DNA from: Hysterangium stoloniferum
Taxonomy: Eukaryota; Basidiomycota; Agaricomycetes; Hysterangiales; Hysterangiaceae
DNA: 64,000 bases
Direction of reading: 5' to 3'
NCBI GenBank assembly: GCA_015178975.1
Contig: WHVD01000146.1
Location: forward strand, 1-64,000
The notes beneath the pieces were generated by a model. The model did no database searches. It was given only the letters and a program-made list of their open reading frames with translations, and had not been told where the DNA came from. Position 1 is the stretch's first letter. Each line of letters opens with the position of its first letter. Positions 44,446 to 56,239 of the stretch are shown piece after piece. The translations under genes and the position numbers were made by a program.

Positions 44446-46411
44446 TGTTATGTATTTCTAAGTTTTTTCCAATTTTTAAACAATTTCCCCTAACAAATTG
44501 CGAAAACAAATATTCAAATGTAATTATATTGCGACGATTAAATTGTACAATATTTGTTTGATTTATCCTGAATTTATACAATTTATTTTGTATTTTTATC
44601 TAATAAATTGAGCAAGTAATTGAATTTCTACTTTTTATTCTTTTTTGATTAATATGTCAGCGACTCAGCGCTTATTCACAACGCGCGAGTAATCATGTGA
44701 CATTCACATGATATTTCAAACTCCGACGCCGACAAAACGCGATTTGAAATACTCGCGCATTATCAAGGCGAAATATATATATTTTTATATTATTATAATA
44801 AAATATTATATTTATAACTAACTAAAAGTAAATAATATAATTATATAATAATATAAAACCGGCCTGGCGTTTATTACACAGCGGGCGGGAAAATCGTCAC
44901 AACAAGTGACAACCGTCATAACAGGTGACAGTTGTCACAAGGGCGCGCGACGGTCACAGAGGCGCGCGACGGTCACAAAGGCGCGCGACGGTCACACAGG
45001 CGCGCGACTGTCACAACGCGTGACAGTCACAAGATGCGAAGGGTGTCATGCGCGCACACAGGCGCAAGAGCATTATATCATCATATATGCTACTGCAACA
45101 AAAACAGGAAACTCTCTGGAACATTCCAGTGGCTTCCAATGGAACATTAGTTAATAGGTACTAATATTAGATAGAATATTGTAGAATATTCTATAAAATT
45201 CTACAATGTTCCATTATGCCAAGAATATTCTATAGTGTCTTAGAAGTAGTTAGAACCTTCCACAATGCTCTAGAAAATTCTAGAAAATTCTAAATGACAT
45301 CACTCCTCCCAGAATGACATCATTAAATCTTCTAGAATCTTCTAAATGTCTCAGACTAAAATGTATATAAGGAGCTCAGCTCCAGCCTTGAATAAAGAAC
45401 CAATCAATCATATCATCTCATCAACCCACCACATCTGTGTGTGTCACTGCAGCAAGCAGGCTACTCCACCCCTATCTGGGCAGTTGGACATCTAATTCCA
45501 CCTCTATCTGAGCTGTTGGAAACCCTTGCCACCTCTATCAGAGTTGTTGGCCCAATCAGATCCCTTGTCACCTCAATCTGAGCTGTTGACTGATCTGCTG
45601 TTCCCCTGTCACCTCAATCTGAGTTGTTGACTTTTGTTCCCCCTTGCCACTTCTTAATTGAATAGTTGGCTATCTTTTATATATTATTTCCACTTCAGTT
45701 AGATCTGTTGGTTATCAACTAATAATATATAAATAATCTTATACTATAGTCATCTCTTAATTGAGTATTTGATTATTAGTTTTCTCTACATTGTTATTTG
45801 TAGTTTAAGACTTCAGTCACCTCTAGTTGAGTAATTTGACTGTTTATTACATTGCAAATAATCCCATTCCTTTGTTCATTTATTGTGAATCAGTAAAGCA
45901 AATTCACATAAACAAATACTGAGAATATCCTTGCAGAATCCTTAAGACTACATTAAGATCCTGATAAGTTAATATCACAGTAGACCTTGTAGGTTAGTGT
46001 AAATAAAGCATATATTAGCCAAATAGTGTTTTATTCTATATCTAATCTTTTGACCCGTTTATAAATATTTTTACTGTTTGACAAATAGTATAAAATATAT
46101 ATAAACTAGCTAGCATTGAAGTTAAATCTAGCTTCGGAATCAGTAAATTGTTATTCTTATTTTAGTGGTTGTTTTTACAGAAAAAGAACAAGCTTGCACA
46201 AGCAGCTCTCAAAACCTTCTTTGCGAAGTAGGGTGCATATATTCAAGTAAACTCTTGACTTCAGAGGTTCTAAGTCTATTTAGGCTGCCACTGATTAATA
46301 TCAAATACTTAAATTATTTTACCTTGCAGTGAATTGAGTATTTGCACATTTTGATAGAGCATTGGACTCCTTTTTCGGAAAATAGTATTAAAATAAGGCT
46401 AATACATTACA
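44446..46411 (+). mobile_element. X-family solo LTR (1.97 kb) inserted at the tip of the D LTR
   Basis: It starts TGTTATGTAT and ends ACATTACA, with a perfect duplication GGATG at 44441-44445 and 46412-46416. Removing it restores ATGGA-TGTCAC, the D element end. Inside are a GTCAC/GTGAC tandem array (44893-45040), a TATA box with AATAAA-like signal (TGTATATAAGG near 45362, GAATAAAG near 45393), and nine diverged copies of CACCTCAATCTGAGCTGTTG (45465-45835). No gene is seen. The orientation is inferred from the TATA box. Confidence 0.85.
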
Positions 46412-46414
46412 GGA

Positions 46415-46842
46415 TGTCACAAATCGATTATTCTTCGATAGAGTCAAATAATATTCTACTAATCGAACTCAAAAGCCTCATTCGACGAAGTATATATTCA
46501 CCCTGTCGATGAAGTAAGAGGCTATTACCAGTCACGAGAACTCACGGAAGTATTTGTCGAAGAAGTTACGACAAGTTAGATTACTAATATCACTAATATA
46601 CAGATATTTCAACTGACTTCCCTCGCTCCTTTCATACCCCTTTTATGCTTTTCATCATATCGTTATGACTATGTTATGAACTAATTATGAAATCATATAT
46701 GACGTCGAAATGAGACATGTCGAAAGAGATTCAATGGTGTTGAATAATGTTCAGTTTTGTTGAGTTGAATTCGATAGGTCGAAGAGTTGTCGAAAGTTAC
46801 CTTTGAATGTTTGTGACAATGTGACATGTGATGGTTGTGACA
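46415..46842 (-). repeat. 3' LTR of Gypsy D
   Basis: 428 bp, TGTCACAAATC to TTGTGACA. The first five bases overlap the GGATG duplication of the X insertion. The polypurine tract AAAGGGAGGATAC (minus strand, 46855-46843) abuts it. Confidence 0.9.
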
Positions 46843-46922
46843 GTATCCTCCCTTTGTGACCGAGCCCACGAGGTTGGAGTTTGAAAAGTTTTTTCATCAT
46901 CTATTTTCGTGTTCCTCAATCA

Positions 46923-47752
46923 ATGTCTGATATAGAAGTCGATCAACTCGAATCAGGATCCGAGTTTTTGGATTTTGAGGATAGGAATGTGGTTGTTGAT
47001 GTGGTTGGTAAGTTGATTTCTGGGATTTCTTTAAAATTAGTTAATTAGTTATTTTTTAGAAGAAATTCCCAAAAAGTGGATAGAAGATTGCGAAGAACCG
47101 TTCAATAAGGCGACTCGTAAGGGAATTGGGATGCAATGGGAATTTGAGGCAAAATCAGAAAATTCATAATTTTTTGTTTTTGTCAAATTTTTGTCAAATT
47201 TTGCTAATTTGTTTTTTCCAGTTGCACTATGTGTTTTAACACGAATTTCGTGTGCAAGAAAACTAACACGTCGTTGAATTGCGATCGGTGCAATCGGTTG
47301 CATCAGGCCTGTTACTGGACCATAAATAGGCCAGCCAGAAAACCGCATCAAAACCGAAAAAAGAGTTGAAATGTGATCGAAGAATCGGAAGACGAAAACG
47401 AAAATGGTAGTCCAGAGATTCGAAAGCTTGGACAAAGGAAAAATAGTCGTCGCAACGTCATGTCGAGAATTTTTCTAGACGGTCGAGAAGGTCGGAACAT
47501 CGGTCAGATAAGGACTTGGAGAAAGAGATAAAATCGATTGGCGAAAGGATGTCGAAATTAGAGGAAACCATGGAAGATTTCATCGGTGAGGTGAAAGCGT
47601 TCAGAAAGGATTTTTCGGTTTTGTCAAAGAAATTGGTCGAAAGTGGTGATTTTAATGAAGAGACTGACCTTAGCGTTAATAGTGGGAGATTTAGGGGGGC
47701 ATGGTTGGATAAGGTGGTGGAATTGAGAGAGAAAGGGATTGAAGATTTGTAG
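46923..47752 (+). pseudogene. Antisense accessory gene of Gypsy D with Zn2Cys6-like motif
   Basis: It is convergent to D pol and next to the 3' LTR, as in element A. Exon 1 (46923-47007) starts MSDIEVDQLESGSEF and ends at a GTAAGT donor; the acceptor TTTTTTAG is at 47059. Exon 2 reads EEIPKKWIEDCEEPFN. After a second acceptor (TTTTCCAG, 47221) comes CTMCFNTNFVCKKTNTSLNC then DRCNRLHQAC: CX2CX6CX8CX2CX6C. The C-terminal part (47516-47752) is a coiled coil, EKEIKSIGERMSKLEETMED, ending GIEDL-stop. A TGA just after the cysteine motif, a frame change near 47470 and an unresolved junction before exon 3 show that this copy is broken. The shared position, introns, six cysteines and C-terminal helix make homology with the A gene likely. 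Confidence 0.75.
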
Positions 47753-47867
47753 ATACTTAAATTTTGATATAATTGATGTTTTTGCGTTTTGATATATTTT
47801 TTTTTTCGATTTTGTCAAATAGATGTCGAAATAAGTGTTGAAAGATAGTTGAATGAAATTTTTAATG

Positions 47868-50800
47868 TCATAGAAGATTTGGATATTTTTGATGAAATTC
47901 TTCGATAAGGTCGAAAGCATGTTCGAGATCTTGAAATCCTAACCATGAAGTTTCTTCATCTGTTCCTTCGTAACCTAACCAAGCAACTAAATATCGTAAT
48001 GAACCTTTATATCTTTTATCGAATTTTGAATCCAAAATTTCTCGAATTTCATATTCTGGTTCTTCTTCAACATAAATTGGTGGAGGAGGAGGTTGTTTTC
48101 GATTTTGGAAAGTATTTGGATAAAATGGTTCTAACATTGAAACGTGAAAGACGGGATGAATTCCTTTGAGATGATTGGGAAGTTTTAATGTATAAGAATG
48201 AGATCCTGGTTGAGCAATGATTTTGAATGGGCCTAATAATTTTTCCGATAATTTTTTCGATGGTCGAGTCGTTCAAATGAAGTCGGATCATATGAAGACT
48301 TGAGAATGGATCGGAAAGTCGAAAGACTCTTTTCGATGTATGTCGGAATATTTTTGATAACGTATTTGCACTTTCTGGATATTTGATTTGAGATGTTTAT
48401 GTAGAGCTTTGAGATCTGTCGTATAATCGCGAGCTAGAGCGGAAGCTAGATCTTTTTCAGGGTGAATTTCTAACAATGGATGATAACCTTTATTAGCAAA
48501 AAATGGTGTTTCACCAGTTGTTTTGGAAGGTGCATTGTTGTAAGTGAATTTGGCTAAAGGAAGTAATTCAGCCCAATTGTCTTGTTGATAATTGGAATAT
48601 ATTCGTAAATATTGTTCGAGGGTTTGATTAACTCATTTGGTTTGTCCATCGCCTTCAGGATGATAACTGGAAGTGAAATGTAATTTCATGTCAAGTGCTG
48701 TTCTGAGAGATCAAAAGAAATGCGACACGAATTCAGATCCTCGATCAGAAGTTACATGACTGGGGACTCCATGTTTTGAAAAGACATGTAATACGAAAAG
48801 TCGAGTGAGTTCGGGAGTGTTGATCGTAGTATAAGTTGGAATGAATATTGCTTGTTTTGAAAGTCGATCGACAATTACGAGTATTGAGTCAGAACCATTC
48901 GAGGTTGGTAATTGTTCGATAAAATCCATCAAAATTGAATGCCATGGTCGAAGAGGGATTGGAAGTTGCTTAAGTAATCCAATGGGTCGATGTCGTGGAG
49001 TTTTTGATTTTGTACACATTACGCATGATCAAATAAAATTTTGAATATCTTGTTGGAGTCGTGGCCAAAAGAAATCTTGATATATTGTTCAATACATTTT
49101 CGTTTGACTGAAATAGCCTGCAGTAATATGATCGTGTCGTGATTGAAGAACTCGAAGTCAGAGAGTTTGATAATTGGGGACTTAAATTCTGTTTCTGAAA
49201 CATAAAAAGTCTTGGTTGTTCTTTTGCCAATCTTCTTCGGTACTGTTGGAAATCTGTCGAATCTTGTCGAGAGTAAATTGATCTTCTTTTTGAGCTTTGA
49301 ATATACCTTTCAATAGTTGATCCGTATCCATAATAAGAGTAGCTTTTCTCGCTATTGGAAGATAATATGTTGCACGTAAGGAAGCTTGAATTTGCTCATT
49401 TGTAAATACCGGTCGAAGATTAGTCGGATTCTTTTTCGAATAGTCAGGTTCATTTGGATAAACGTCATTTCTTCTGGAAAGAACATCTGTTTTCAAATTT
49501 AGTTTTCCCGGTCGAAATCGAATAATCAAATTAAAGGTTGATAAATACTCTGCCCATCGAGCTTGTCGTCGAGACAAAATTTAAGTTGTCACAAAATATT
49601 CGAGATTCTTGTGATCTGTTAAAACTTGAATTGGTTCTTTTGTTCCTTTGAAATAATGTCGCCAAATTTTGAAAGATTCGAATATTGCCAATAATTCTTT
49701 ATTGTAAGTGTCATAGTTAATTTCGGAGGTTGAAAGAGTTCTTGAATGATAAGCAACTGGATGAATCTCGTTATCGGGAGTCTGCATAGAAAATATTGAA
49801 GCTATAGTATGATCAGAAGCATCAGTTTCGAGTATAGGTTTATAGTCTGGATTCCAATGAATTAAAATTGGAGCTGTAGTAAATTCTTTTTTCAAATAGT
49901 TAAATGCATGTCAACATTTTTCGAGTAAGTCGAGTCAATGGTAAAACAATTTCAGAATAACTTGGAATAAATCTTCGATAGAAATTCGCGAATCCTAAAA
50001 ATGATTGAATGTCATGGACTTTTTGTGGTTCGGGCCAGTCTTGAATAACTTTGATTTTTTCTTCATCCATATATACACCTTGAGGAGAAATAACATATCC
50101 TAGAAACTCGATACTGGTTTTGTGAAATTCACATTTTTCGGGTTTTGCAAATAATCGATTTTGTTGAAGCCGTCGAAGAACTTCTCGAATTTGTCATAAA
50201 TGTTCTTCAAGATTGTTGGAAAATATTAGTATGTCGTCGAGATAGATAATTACCCAAATATCAAGTAAATCTGAAAATATTTCATTCATTAATTGTTGAA
50301 AGGTTGCCGGAGTGTTGCACAGTCCAAAAGGCATAACCAAATATTCGAAAGATCCATATTGAGTCCAAAAGGCTGTTTTCCACTCATCTCCTGGAGCAAT
50401 CCTAACTAAATTATAGGCACCTCGGAGATCGATTTTCGTAAAATATTTTGCTGTTCGAAGTCGATCCAAAAGATCAGGAATTAAAGGAAGTGGATATCGG
50501 TTTTTCCGTGTAATTTTATTAAGTCCTCGATAGTCGACGCAAAGTCGTAGGCTTCCATCTTTCTTCTTAATGAATAAAATTGGTGCGCCAGCGGGAGATT
50601 GCGACGATTGAATCAACTTCTTCGAAAGGTTCTCTTGGAGATATTCTCGTAGCACTTGAAGTTCTGTCTCAGATAACGAATAGATCGGACCCATAGGTGG
50701 AATAGTTCCTTCTTCTAATGGGATAGCGTGATCATAACTTCGGTGTTGAGGTAAAGCTTCAGCTTCCTTTTTGTCGAAAACATCCGAGAAGTTGGAATAT

Positions 50801-51561
50801 TCGGTCAGAATGTTCGGTATGTCAAATGAAGTCGAAGTCGTAGTTTTTGCACCAGAGGCCTTACAAGTCTTGAAAGATTCGTTGCGAATAAAGACCACAA
50901 AGGTTTGAGAGTCTTTTGCTTTCGCAGCTCATAAGAAAGTCTTTTGATTGACTATGTTGATATTCGGATTAACAGTCTCGGATTTCGATTTTTCACAGAT
51001 TTTCTCAGATGTCGATGAATGACTCGCTGAGGTCAAAGCATGCTTCTCTTCCAATAACATTTCAATTGACGGTTGAATCGGATTCGGATTTGTCGAAGGT
51101 GTTGAAGTAGGTTCAAATGATATACGGCCAGATCGCCAGTCAATCACAGGATTGTATTGCTTCAGCCAGTTGAGTCCTAATACCACTTGACAAGACAAGT
51201 CGAGATTGGTTAGAAAGAATTGTAATTCTTGAATTTGCCCAGATGGAAAGTAAACTTGTAATGTAGTCATATATGTGATTTGTCCTGATGTCAGAGTTGA
51301 TCCGTCGATTAATTTTAATGATAACGGATTTTTCAATTGGTCAAAAGATAGATTATTTTGTCGTGTAAACGTTTTGTCTATAAAAAGATGACTAGATCCT
51401 GAATCAATTAATGCTTTCATTTTCGGAATTTTTTTCGATTTAAGTTCAATAATTAAAGAATCAGAAATTGTTACCACTCGTAATATTACACAGGAATCTT
51501 TTTCAGCGTGATCGAGTCTTCTTCGATACTCTTCACACACCTGAAGAGTATCCCTTTTCAA
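47868..51561 (-). pseudogene. pol: Gypsy D pol, broken by stops and frameshifts
   Basis: Pieces in order on the minus strand: protease MKALIDSGSSHLFIDKTF (51430-51370); [14 protein letters not shown] (near 50230) and [14 protein letters not shown]; RNase H LETDASDHTIASIF (near 49830) and TDHKNLEYF; integrase core SILMDFIEQLP, VIVDRLSKQAIFIPT and TSDRGSEF (49000-48730); chromodomain RYLVAWLGYEGTDEETSWL (near 47950). The catalytic motifs survive but at least six frame breaks separate them, so it cannot make a polyprotein. It ends 115 nt before the convergent accessory gene. Confidence 0.92.
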
Positions 51562-51649
51562 TTTTCCGATTTAACATTCGATGTTTGATTTGACTGGTCG
51601 GATTGAGTTGTCGAATCTTGGACCTCAACGATTCGTCCTTTTGCAATTT

Positions 51650-52790
51650 GATGAGTTTTTCTTTTCGGACAATCCCTCGCCGAATGACATAACCCTTCTT
51701 TAAATCTTCTGTCTCACTCAGCAGGAAGTAATTGTCCATCAGGTCCTAAAATTGTCGAAGATGGTTTCGCTTGAGTTGAAGGCCTAAATGTTCTTAAAGT
51801 TGAAGTTGTCGGTTTAGAAGTCAAAGGTGTTCGTGATGTCGAAGGATAAGTTGTAGGCATCATCGATTGTCTTCTTTCAAATCTTCGTGGAGTTGAACTT
51901 GATTCTGTTTCGCATTGTCGTTCATTCTCTCGCATCCAATAGTAAGAATCAAGTCAAAGGGCAGCCATTCGCAGTTCGGCAAAACTTTCGGGCTGAACTT
52001 GAAGCTTCACTATTTCGTCCTTGATTCGATTCGGAAGTCCTTTATAAAATCGTCATCGTAAAACGAATTTGTCATATCGAATTTGGGCAGCGAGACTTGT
52101 AAATTGAATTGAATACTTCGCAACATGATGATGAGCTTTCATTCGAAGATTATCGAGTTTTTCTTCGGCTTCTCCTTCTGCATCAATTTCTCCAAACTGA
52201 GCATATAATTCATCTAGAAAGTCGAGATAATCCACAAGGAAAGATGGCGGAGGAATTGGGGGATTTAATAGAAAAGGTTGCCACCACTCTTGAGCCGTTT
52301 TCCGGAAATATGAAGTTACCATCATAATTTTTGATTGATCAGATTCGAACGATTTTGGTCGAGATCGAAAGACCATTTCACATTGAGCGATAAAATTCTT
52401 CAACATTGAAGGTTCTTCTCCTGTAAACTCTTCGGGCTTATTCACTGTGATTTCGGGCTCCTTCGAAGATATCTGGTCCTTCAATACTTTTCCGAGCGCA
52501 TCTCCAAAATGTCAAAACATTGTTTCATCCTCAGACGTAATAGGTTTGGGATGTGGAGATTTGGGCAAAGGCGTTAAAGGGGCTTCAGATTCTTGAATTG
52601 GCAAGATCGGCTCTTCTCGAACTTCTTTGGGTTCTCGGGTTGAAGACATCACAGTTCTTCTAGTTTTGGTTAAAGGAGAAACTGGAATTCACGATGGCCG
52701 AATAACTCTCGGTGAAGGAGTGGGAGCCACGGATTGAAGTGCTGTGGAACTTGATGCTTTGGTAGTCTCGGATCGCATCCTGGGCTTCAT
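51650..52790 (-). pseudogene. gag: Gypsy D gag relic
   Basis: It starts MKPRMRSETT at 52790, just after the primer site. The capsid-like part is seen at 52484-52053 (FTGEEPSMLKNFIAQCEMVF, TAQEWWQPFL, LDELYAQFGEIDAEGEAEEK), then a Ser/Thr-rich linker and a degraded zinc knuckle (GLCHSARDCPKRK near 51675). Stops break the frame near 52500 and 52050. Confidence 0.82.
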
Positions 52791-52801
52791 CAACAGTTGA
52801 T

Positions 52802-52812
52802 AGTCGAAATAT
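52802..52812 (-). other. Primer-binding site of Gypsy D, self-priming type
   Basis: On the minus strand, two bases after the 5' LTR, it reads ATATTTCGACT. This is the exact complement of AGTCGAAATAT at 53014-53004, the predicted first 11 nt of the element RNA. Confidence 0.7.
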
Positions 52813-52814
52813 AC

Positions 52815-53240
52815 TGTCACGAATCAATTATTCTTCGATAGAGTCAAATAATATTCTACTAATCGAACTCGAAAGCCTCGTTTGACGAAGTATATATTCG
52901 CCCTGTCGATGAAGTAAGAGGCTATTACCAGTCGCGAGAACTCACAGAAGTATTTGTCGAAGAAGTTACGACAAGTTAGATTACTAATATCACTAATATA
53001 CAGATATTTCGACTGACTTCCCTTGCTCCTTTCGTAGCCCTTTTATGCTTTTCGTATTGTTATGACTAGGTTATGAACTAATTATGAAATCATATATAAT
53101 GTCGAAATGAGACATGTCGAAAGAGATTCGATGTGTTGAATAATGTTTGGTTTTGTTGAGTTGAATTCAATAGGTCGAAGAGTTGTCGAAAGTTACCTTT
53201 GAATGTTTGTGACAATATGTGACATGTGACGGTTGTGAAA
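52815..53240 (-). repeat. 5' LTR of Gypsy D
   Basis: 426 bp. A TATA box CATAAAA lies at 53047-53041 (minus strand), and the predicted start of transcription is at about 53014. The LTR is almost identical to 46415-46842 apart from CpG-type transitions. Confidence 0.9.
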
Positions 53241-53774
53241 ATGGAACGGAATGGGAGCAGAGAACGAATCATAACAGGTCATTTAACCATAACTGGAGTG
53301 GGGCTCAGTTAGAGGGGTTCTGGAAGTCCGGTCGGAGTCTGGTGACTTGGTGCACAAGATAGTGTCGGGTATAGACAGGTTTGATGTGCAGGAGGTCCGG
53401 TGGAGTCCGGTGGGTTTTCTGATGACTGGTGTGTGAGACGCAGAGACAGGTCATAACAGGAGCGGGGTTCTATGCTCTGTTAGAGGGGTTCCAGGAGTCC
53501 GGTTGGAGTCCGGTGACTGGTACATAAGACACAGAGTGTCGGGTATATATAGAGTGGAGTCCGGAGTCCAGTGGAGTCTGAGGACTGGTTTATGAGACAT
53601 AGAGGGTTAGGTGCAGACATGTGGGGTGCGTACAGAGAGTCAGGTATAAACAAGTTGAAGTGCAGGCTCCGGCGGGAACTCTGGTTGTAACTATACAATA
53701 TAGAGGGTCAGGAGCATGTAGGATGGGGTCCGGGGGCCCGGAGGCTGGCGGGTTTTCTGGTTCCTGACAGATGT

Positions 53775-55398
53775 TCTGTCATGATATGTGGAAATGCTGA
53801 CTATCATCATCACAGCTCTTACATATGCTTTGGGATGTAGAGTGATGGAGAGGAGTTGGCAAACCAGGTTGTACTATCTGGTTTTTATGTGAGATTTAAA
53901 AGAACCATGCTTATTTTTATTTTCCATAAAACCTGATCCTACAACCAGTGATGATCCTCAAGCCTACAGCTGCAACCTCCAAACAGATGCAGCAGAAATT
54001 CTCAAAATACAACAGCTTCACACCACAAAAGTGAAAACCTGTCCCTCCACTCAATCCTACCATGCCATATCAGCCCTCATCACATGATATACCCTTGCCA
54101 CCTTTGCCATCCACATCCACCATCACTGATTCCAAATCCATCCCAGCCCTGGATCCTTTGAGCTGAGGACTCAGTATAGATGAAAGAGACAGTGTGTCAC
54201 TGCCAGAAACTGTCAAACAGGAGTTGGATGAGATTCCCATGCAAGAAGGCAATTGTGGATCCCGTTGTCAGACTTGATACCGACATGAACACACTACAAC
54301 CTCAAACCAGACTGTGACATCCCCGATAACAAACCAGACCATCATACATAGCACCCTTCTACACTCCAATCTGAGCCTCAGAGCATACATGATCATATTT
54401 GCATTCTTATGTAGTCATAGCTCTGGCTCTGGATCCACAAATCCTACTTTTGTTCAATCTTTCCTTCCATCTCCCACTGTCTCATAATAGATACTACCAT
54501 CCAATACCACTCATCACCAAACAATATACATAACTTAATTATTGGCACCTTGTCATTGTGCCATATGGTTGCTATTTTAATGATAATAATATTCAAGTAC
54601 TTAATGTGTGATATGGACAAGGGCTCATACATAGATAGATTGTAAAGTAATAACAAGCTGCCCAGCAGTGGCATGTTGCCACCCCAATGAATTGAAGGAC
54701 TACTCTCTACAAACATGCATCTAGCAACAGATCTGAATGGCCAAAATGTGTGTTTTGGGATTGCACTCTTGCATCAATTGAAAAGGTAGAATATTGGCAG
54801 ACTTAGCTGCAGAGAACTTTGTGTATTTTGAGTCTACTAATAGTAGAGTACTTGGGGATCTTGCCAGCAAATTTCAAGTGTGTATCTTCTCTGGCTCTGG
54901 TTATGGATTTTTCTTGGGCTGGTTGGGGCAGAACTAGGGCATCACAAATGATAGAAGCTTGTTCATGGATTGGTGGTACATGTACTAGTGACACAATGCC
55001 TCCAATTGACATGCAAAATCATTGTAAGACTAATATGTGCTGCAGGTGCAGACAGACACTAGAATGGGAAATAAACCACTACTGTATTGAAATCTACATG
55101 TACATAGTATATACTATTGGAGAACAATGGGATGTGAGCAACAATAGGATGTGGACAACAGTAGAACTAACTATTACCAAATTGCAATGTAGGGAGTCTC
55201 ACTCCTTTATATCATATACTCACTGGCCAGTTGCTCCTAATATGATTTTGCATGTCAATTGGCGCCATATTGTGCTTGTTCATGAACCTGGTTATTTTGG
55301 GCAAACCTGCTTTGTGGTTGATGAATTTCATGCTTCTGATCACAACACCAAGTGCAGTAGAACATCCCATGCCAGCTTCATCATGCAACAATTACAAG
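53775..55398. other. CpG-poor DNA with possible decayed coding pieces
   Basis: A plus-strand stretch near 54061-54250 reads HDIPLPPLPSTSTITDSKSI and, after a TGA, DERDSVSLPETVKQELDEIP, so it looks like an old coding region. A 203-codon frame at 54819-55430 runs into the D2 LTR and has no recognisable motif. Neither can be named. Confidence 0.35.
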
Positions 55399-55403
55399 CT
55401 ATG

Positions 55404-55874
55404 TGTCACAAATCGAATTTTACTCAATAAAGTTGAATAAACAATTGAAGAATATTCAACAATATCAAATAAAGATGCCTCGTTCGACAAAGTATTAATT
55501 TGTCCTGTTGATAAAGCATGAGGCAAAGATAGGACACAGAGACTCACAAATAAATAAGTCGAAGAAAGGCTCAGAAAAAGTTCAACGATTATATAATACA
55601 GTAATAATATAATATAGTACAGGTTTTCTCCTTCATTTCTATCATTGCCCTTATATACTATATATCATTTACCTATGATGATAATATGATATCAAAGTGA
55701 AATCATCAATGACATCAACCTGAGACAAGTCGAAGATATTTGAGATTGTTGAAGATATTGTCGAAGAATAGTTGAGTTGGAAGTTGAGTTGGAAGTTGAG
55801 TTGGAAAGTCGAAGGAATGTTGAAGAAATATTAAATTGAATATTATTGAAATTTGAGCTTGTACATTCATGACA
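55404..55874 (+). mobile_element. D2-family solo LTR
   Basis: It begins TGTCACAAATCG and ends TTCATGACA (471 bp). CTATG at 55399-55403 and 55875-55879 is a perfect duplication. Confidence 0.93.
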
Positions 55875-55879
55875 CTATG

Positions 55880-56234
55880 TATCAATACCAGTGTTGCCAA
55901 AGTTGGGAATTCTGGAGCTTCAAATTTTTGAAAAAGTGTCAGCTACATATGTATATGTATGACTCAACACCATGTTATCCAGTATATCAAAGTATGTATA
56001 TATAGATATTATGAGTCATTCTCAAACAAATTCCTTAAAGAAAAAAAAATAGTATTTTAGAATATGTACATATATCAATATATCTTATTTAGAGCAGAGA
56101 AGTTCTATTTTCTGTTCCAACTCTTTGTGAAGGGCCCGCTCTCACATCAGGGAAACCTCTACCTCTTGTTTCTCTTTTCTAGCTATCTCTCTTTCTCTTT
56201 CTGATCAACTCTCTCCCACTGTTCAGTAATCTGC
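55880..56234. other. AT-rich DNA, no gene seen
   Basis: Contains ATATGTATATGTATG repeats. Nothing is supported. Confidence 0.3.
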
Positions 56235-56239
56235 CAAAG

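Larger units (their letters stand above)
44444..53240 (-). mobile_element. Full-length Gypsy element D, itself containing an X solo LTR
   Basis: ATGGA at 44439-44443 and 53241-53245 is the target duplication. The 3' LTR (left) is TG at 44444-44445 plus 46417-46842, after the X insertion. The 5' LTR (right) is 52815-53240 and ends TGAAA in place of TGACA. Between them the minus strand codes gag, protease, RT, RNase H, integrase and chromodomain, and the plus strand an accessory gene next to the 3' LTR. The LTR pair differs mainly by C/T and G/A changes at CpG sites. Confidence 0.92.
43912..53769 (-). mobile_element. B-family solo LTR interrupted by Gypsy D
   Basis: The left part 43912-44443 and the right part 53241-53769 join into a single LTR of about 1.06 kb that begins TGTTAAGTTC and ends TTCCTGACA. 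GATGT at 43907-43911 and 53770-53774 is its perfect duplication. The right part matches the plus-strand copy at 63429-64000. The left part carries the conserved LTR core at 44104-44136. Confidence 0.93.

Noticed and set aside
45465-45835. Regularly recurring 20-nt units, CRISPR-like at first glance
   Set aside because: Units are diverged, spacing varies from 30 to 60 nt, the organism is eukaryotic and the array lies in an LTR.
46410-46414. CAGGA as the left target duplication of Gypsy D
   Set aside because: It does not match ATGGA on the right. Recognising the X LTR insertion with its own GGATG duplication explains the mismatch.
54819-55430. A 203-codon open frame
   Set aside because: It runs into a D2 solo LTR, has no recognisable motif and lies in CpG-poor repeat DNA; kept only as a note in the interval.
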